Source: Lachnospiraceae bacterium UBA5899 (lineage in GTDB: Bacteria; Bacillota; Clostridia; Lachnospirales; Lachnospiraceae). Taken from it: 17,284 bases of DNA. The stretch covers positions 1 to 17,284 of the forward strand of contig DJEL01000024.1 of assembly GCA_002432425.1 (NCBI GenBank), given 5' to 3'. The notes below the pieces were generated by a model. The model was not told the DNA's origin and did not search any database. It was given only the letters and a program-made list of their open reading frames with translations. Position numbers and translations under genes: made by a program. How positions within the stretch are numbered: position 1 is the first letter of the stretch; each line of letters opens with the position of its first letter. Positions 15,257-17,284 of this stretch are shown piece after piece.

Positions 15257-16291
15257 TTAATAATCTTTGTTGTATTCTCTCTCTAATGTATAAAAATTTT
15301 CATCCGCTCCTTCTCCTACTATCATTTTGTTATTATGCGTTAAACCTACTAAAATAGCATCTATTGTAGTAACATCAATTTCTTTCATATTTTCAAATCC
15401 TTTGATTTCCCTTCCAAAATTATCAACCACTCTGCCATCTTTTCGGATACCATAAATTACATCTTGATTTTTTTTGCAATCATACCCCACTGCAATAGAA
15501 ACAATATCATGCATTTTCTCTGTAGAATAATCGTCTTCAAAAATAAAATCTGTATGAACCACATTTCCTTCTTCTGTCAGACCAAAAAACATATTTTTTC
15601 CAGATACAACCATTCTAATATGTGGCCATGCAGTCACATCCACCCCCTGTGCATAGGCAATCCCCTCTTTATCTATTGCAACTATCTTTGTCCCCCTATA
15701 CAAAAATGCAACCTCTTTTATATCCTTCCACAGTAAAATCTGTGTCAACAACTCCTCATCTATGCCTGCACCACATAACATTCCGTTTTGCAATACACCA
15801 ATCATACACTTCGGATATTGTCCAGTTGCAAAATGGAGCCCCTCCCATGCTTCTATCTCTTCTGCATTCTCATAATCGAAGATAAAAGAATTACCCAATA
15901 CTGCATCTTCCGGCAATTCACGCATAGTGTCCTGCCATGCAATCATAAGTTCCTCAGCAGATTGTCCCTTTGGTACAATTATCTTTTCATCTTCCGATAT
16001 TGCCAATGGAAATTCCTCATTCTTAAGTAGTCGGTCAATATGACCCCAATCCGTATTTTCTGTTTCAGCATAAAATGTATAATCTGTCTGCCATGCAATA
16101 TGTATTTTATTCTTTTCGTCCAAAGCTGCAACATAATATGCTCCAGCAGTAATCCTTCCTTTCTCAGAAGCTTCTGTTTCTATCCCATTTTCCTTTTCTG
16201 CCTGGTCTATTCTTATTTTTTTATTATTATCACAACCGTCTAACATAAAAACTATTATCAACAACGTAATGATTATTTTTATTTTTTTCAT
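15257..16291 (-). CDS. RCC1-like propeller lipoprotein, candidate immunity protein
   Basis: A lipoprotein of 344 residues. The ATG at 16291 is chosen over one 17 codons upstream because it gives a proper signal peptide (KKIKIIITLLIIVFM), a lipobox L-D-G-C with Cys20, and a ribosome binding site AGGA that overlaps the stop codon of the preceding hydrolase gene. The Asp at -2 of the lipobox is unusual. The mature part (about 45-330) has repeats of the RCC1 type: MVVSGKNMFFGLTEEGNVV, DIVSIAVGYD followed by YGIRKDGRVVD, and IDAILVGLTHNNKMIVGEG. Such propellers bind proteins. With a 7-bp gap to the SleB-type gene it is very probably co-translated with it. An immunity or chaperone-like role against the hydrolase is my inference; a sensor role is also possible. 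Confidence 0.8.
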   Translation of the reverse strand: MKKIKIIITLLIIVFMLDGCDNNKKIRIDQAEKENGIETEASEKGRITAGAYYVAALDEKNKIHIAWQTDYTFYAETENTDWGHIDRLLKNEEFPLAISEDEKIIVPKGQSAEELMIAWQDTMRELPEDAVLGNSFIFDYENAEEIEAWEGLHFATGQYPKCMIGVLQNGMLCGAGIDEELLTQILLWKDIKEVAFLYRGTKIVAIDKEGIAYAQGVDVTAWPHIRMVVSGKNMFFGLTEEGNVVHTDFIFEDDYSTEKMHDIVSIAVGYDCKKNQDVIYGIRKDGRVVDNFGREIKGFENMKEIDVTTIDAILVGLTHNNKMIVGEGADENFYTLEREYNKDY

Positions 16292-16298
16292 AATAATC

Positions 16299-17270
16299 CT
16301 ATTTTTTATAATTATAAAACAAATTCCATCCTTTATATGCATTCAAATCTGAAGCATTTGAAATGGTAATAAATTGTTTCTTTCCTGCCACTGCAACATC
16401 TGTTAACTCTACACCATTTTGATATATTTTATTATCTTTATACGTAAATGAAGAACTTGATATTATAGCGCTTACTCCATACATCTGAACTTGATTGGAT
16501 ATACCTGCTGGTGCTGGATAAAAGGATGCAATCTGTGACTTATCGCTCGTGTAGGTTAACGTACACGCCAATTTAACACATTGTTTCCATATATTAGATG
16601 TAACATCTTGTACAGCTCTTGCATTATTTGTGTCGTCCAAACGTTTATATTGCGGATTAATTCCTGAAAACTGTTGACTTTTAGTCATAATACTTCGAAA
16701 ATTTCCATCTGAATATCCATTATTAATTCTATTGGCTATCAGATATGCAACAGCTGTCCTATCGTCATCTTTCCCCACTGCAGTATTTTCTGAATAAATA
16801 AGTCTTGCGCAAATTTCTGTATCACTTAAAGAATCATACCATCTTTTTCCAGCATTCCACTGTGTTTGTGATACCTGACTTCTTTGACTGCTAAAAGTTG
16901 TAGAGTTCATACACTGTGTATATAAAGTTAATACTTTACTAATATCACTACAGCTGTAGGAATACGGTATAATCAAGTCAACATTATTCATAATATATTG
17001 ATTATTTGACACATTATAATAAACTCCTTCTCCTAAATAATAGCAATTAATTTCCTTATCATAATACCAGCCATGATACCTGATAGGATTAACATTTCCA
17101 ATAAATTCTTCGTCTAAGCACAAAACATTTTCATTATCCTCAACTCTATATACATGTTGCATGGGAAAATCATATTCATATTTACATACAACATTGTTTT
17201 GAGGTAAGCGCTCAATAACATGACGCCTTATAAAAAATATGGGATGGTGTACAATACCATCCCCCAACAA
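16299..17270 (-). CDS. RHS-core-like remnant fused to a SleB-type cell-wall hydrolase, N-terminus uncertain
   Basis: The 323-residue open frame has three parts. Residues about 55-95 (NVNPIRYHGWYYDKE, then YYLGEGVYYN) follow the layout of the RHS repeat-associated core (NPxRYxGxYYDxExGLYYL), but the final DPxxGRF is lost. A linker runs to about 145. Residues about 148-320 match SleB/Hydrolase_2, a lytic transglycosylase fold of spore cortex and wall enzymes: CARLIYSEN with the likely catalytic Glu161, AVAYLIANRI near 173, and SQQFSGIN near 199. There is no signal peptide. The frame opens after a stop at 17274-17276 with a TTG lacking a ribosome binding site, and the first ATG (codon 37) also lacks one, so the gene probably begins outside the window or is broken. 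The fused architecture resembles the C-terminal toxin tip of RHS proteins. It is followed 7 bp later by the RCC1-like lipoprotein gene. Confidence 0.7.
   Translation of the reverse strand: MLGDGIVHHPIFFIRRHVIERLPQNNVVCKYEYDFPMQHVYRVEDNENVLCLDEEFIGNVNPIRYHGWYYDKEINCYYLGEGVYYNVSNNQYIMNNVDLIIPYSYSCSDISKVLTLYTQCMNSTTFSSQRSQVSQTQWNAGKRWYDSLSDTEICARLIYSENTAVGKDDDRTAVAYLIANRINNGYSDGNFRSIMTKSQQFSGINPQYKRLDDTNNARAVQDVTSNIWKQCVKLACTLTYTSDKSQIASFYPAPAGISNQVQMYGVSAIISSSSFTYKDNKIYQNGVELTDVAVAGKKQFITISNASDLNAYKGWNLFYNYKK
17231..17263 (-). terminator. Hairpin followed by T-tract, terminator-like
   Basis: On the minus strand GGGATGGT (17241-17248 and 17256-17263 are the two arms) forms a perfect 8-bp stem with a 7-base loop, and six T follow three bases later (17232-17237). 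This is the form of an intrinsic terminator for leftward transcription. It overlaps the first codons of the open frame at 17270, so either it ends transcription of an upstream gene and the real start is downstream, or the symmetry is accidental in coding DNA. Confidence 0.4.
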
Positions 17271-17284
17271 TAGTTACTACTTAC

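Noticed and set aside
1..17284. CRISPR array, tRNA, rRNA or insertion sequence
   Set aside because: No regularly spaced repeats, no tRNA-like cloverleaf or rRNA sequence, and no transposase frame were seen.

Overview
The window looks like chromosomal or mobile-accessory DNA from a low-to-moderate G+C Firmicute, most probably a gut Clostridia/Lachnospiraceae-type organism. The reasons are AGGAGG-type ribosome binding sites, lipobox lipoproteins, carbohydrate-type binding-protein transporters without their own ATPase, a SleB-type cell-wall hydrolase and the general codon look. The family assignment is an inference; no rRNA or tRNA gene is present. Almost everything lies on the minus strand. The one clear exception is a tyrosine recombinase at 6561-7481.

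Reading in the direction of transcription (right to left): (1) 16299-17270 is a leaderless protein that carries a degenerate RHS-core-like motif followed by a SleB-type hydrolase domain. It is followed after 7 bp by an RCC1-like propeller lipoprotein (15257-16291). (2) 7471-15042 is a run of seven tightly packed genes: propeller lipoprotein, propeller plus solute-binding lipoprotein, two sugar-type importer permeases, a short HlyD/MFP-like adaptor (frameshifted in an A8 run), a duplicated FtsX-type permease and a MacB/LolD-type ATPase. It therefore joins an importer without an ATPase to a complete-looking MacB-like exporter. (3) 6561-7481 is the tyrosine recombinase, whose 3' end overlaps the ATPase gene by 11 bp. 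(4) 1587-6262 holds a second leaderless peptidoglycan hydrolase (peptidoglycan-binding domain plus phage lysozyme-like domain, broken by a one-base frameshift), a single-pass membrane protein facing outward, and a second propeller plus solute-binding lipoprotein. (5) 164-1413 holds a membrane-anchored XRE-type regulator with an inverted-repeat operator candidate, a small secreted protein and a 51-residue ORF.

The main idea worth testing is that loci (1) and (4) have the same plan: a peptidoglycan hydrolase without a signal peptide, followed almost without a gap by a tethered extracytoplasmic protein, then propeller/solute-binding lipoproteins. This resembles toxin-immunity cassettes displaced from RHS-type polymorphic toxins, with the tethered protein as candidate immunity factor. 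No function of this kind is proven by the sequence. Two genes are interrupted by one-base differences in homopolymers and a third may be, so assembly error, pseudogenisation and phase variation all need to be separated before any biology is built on them.
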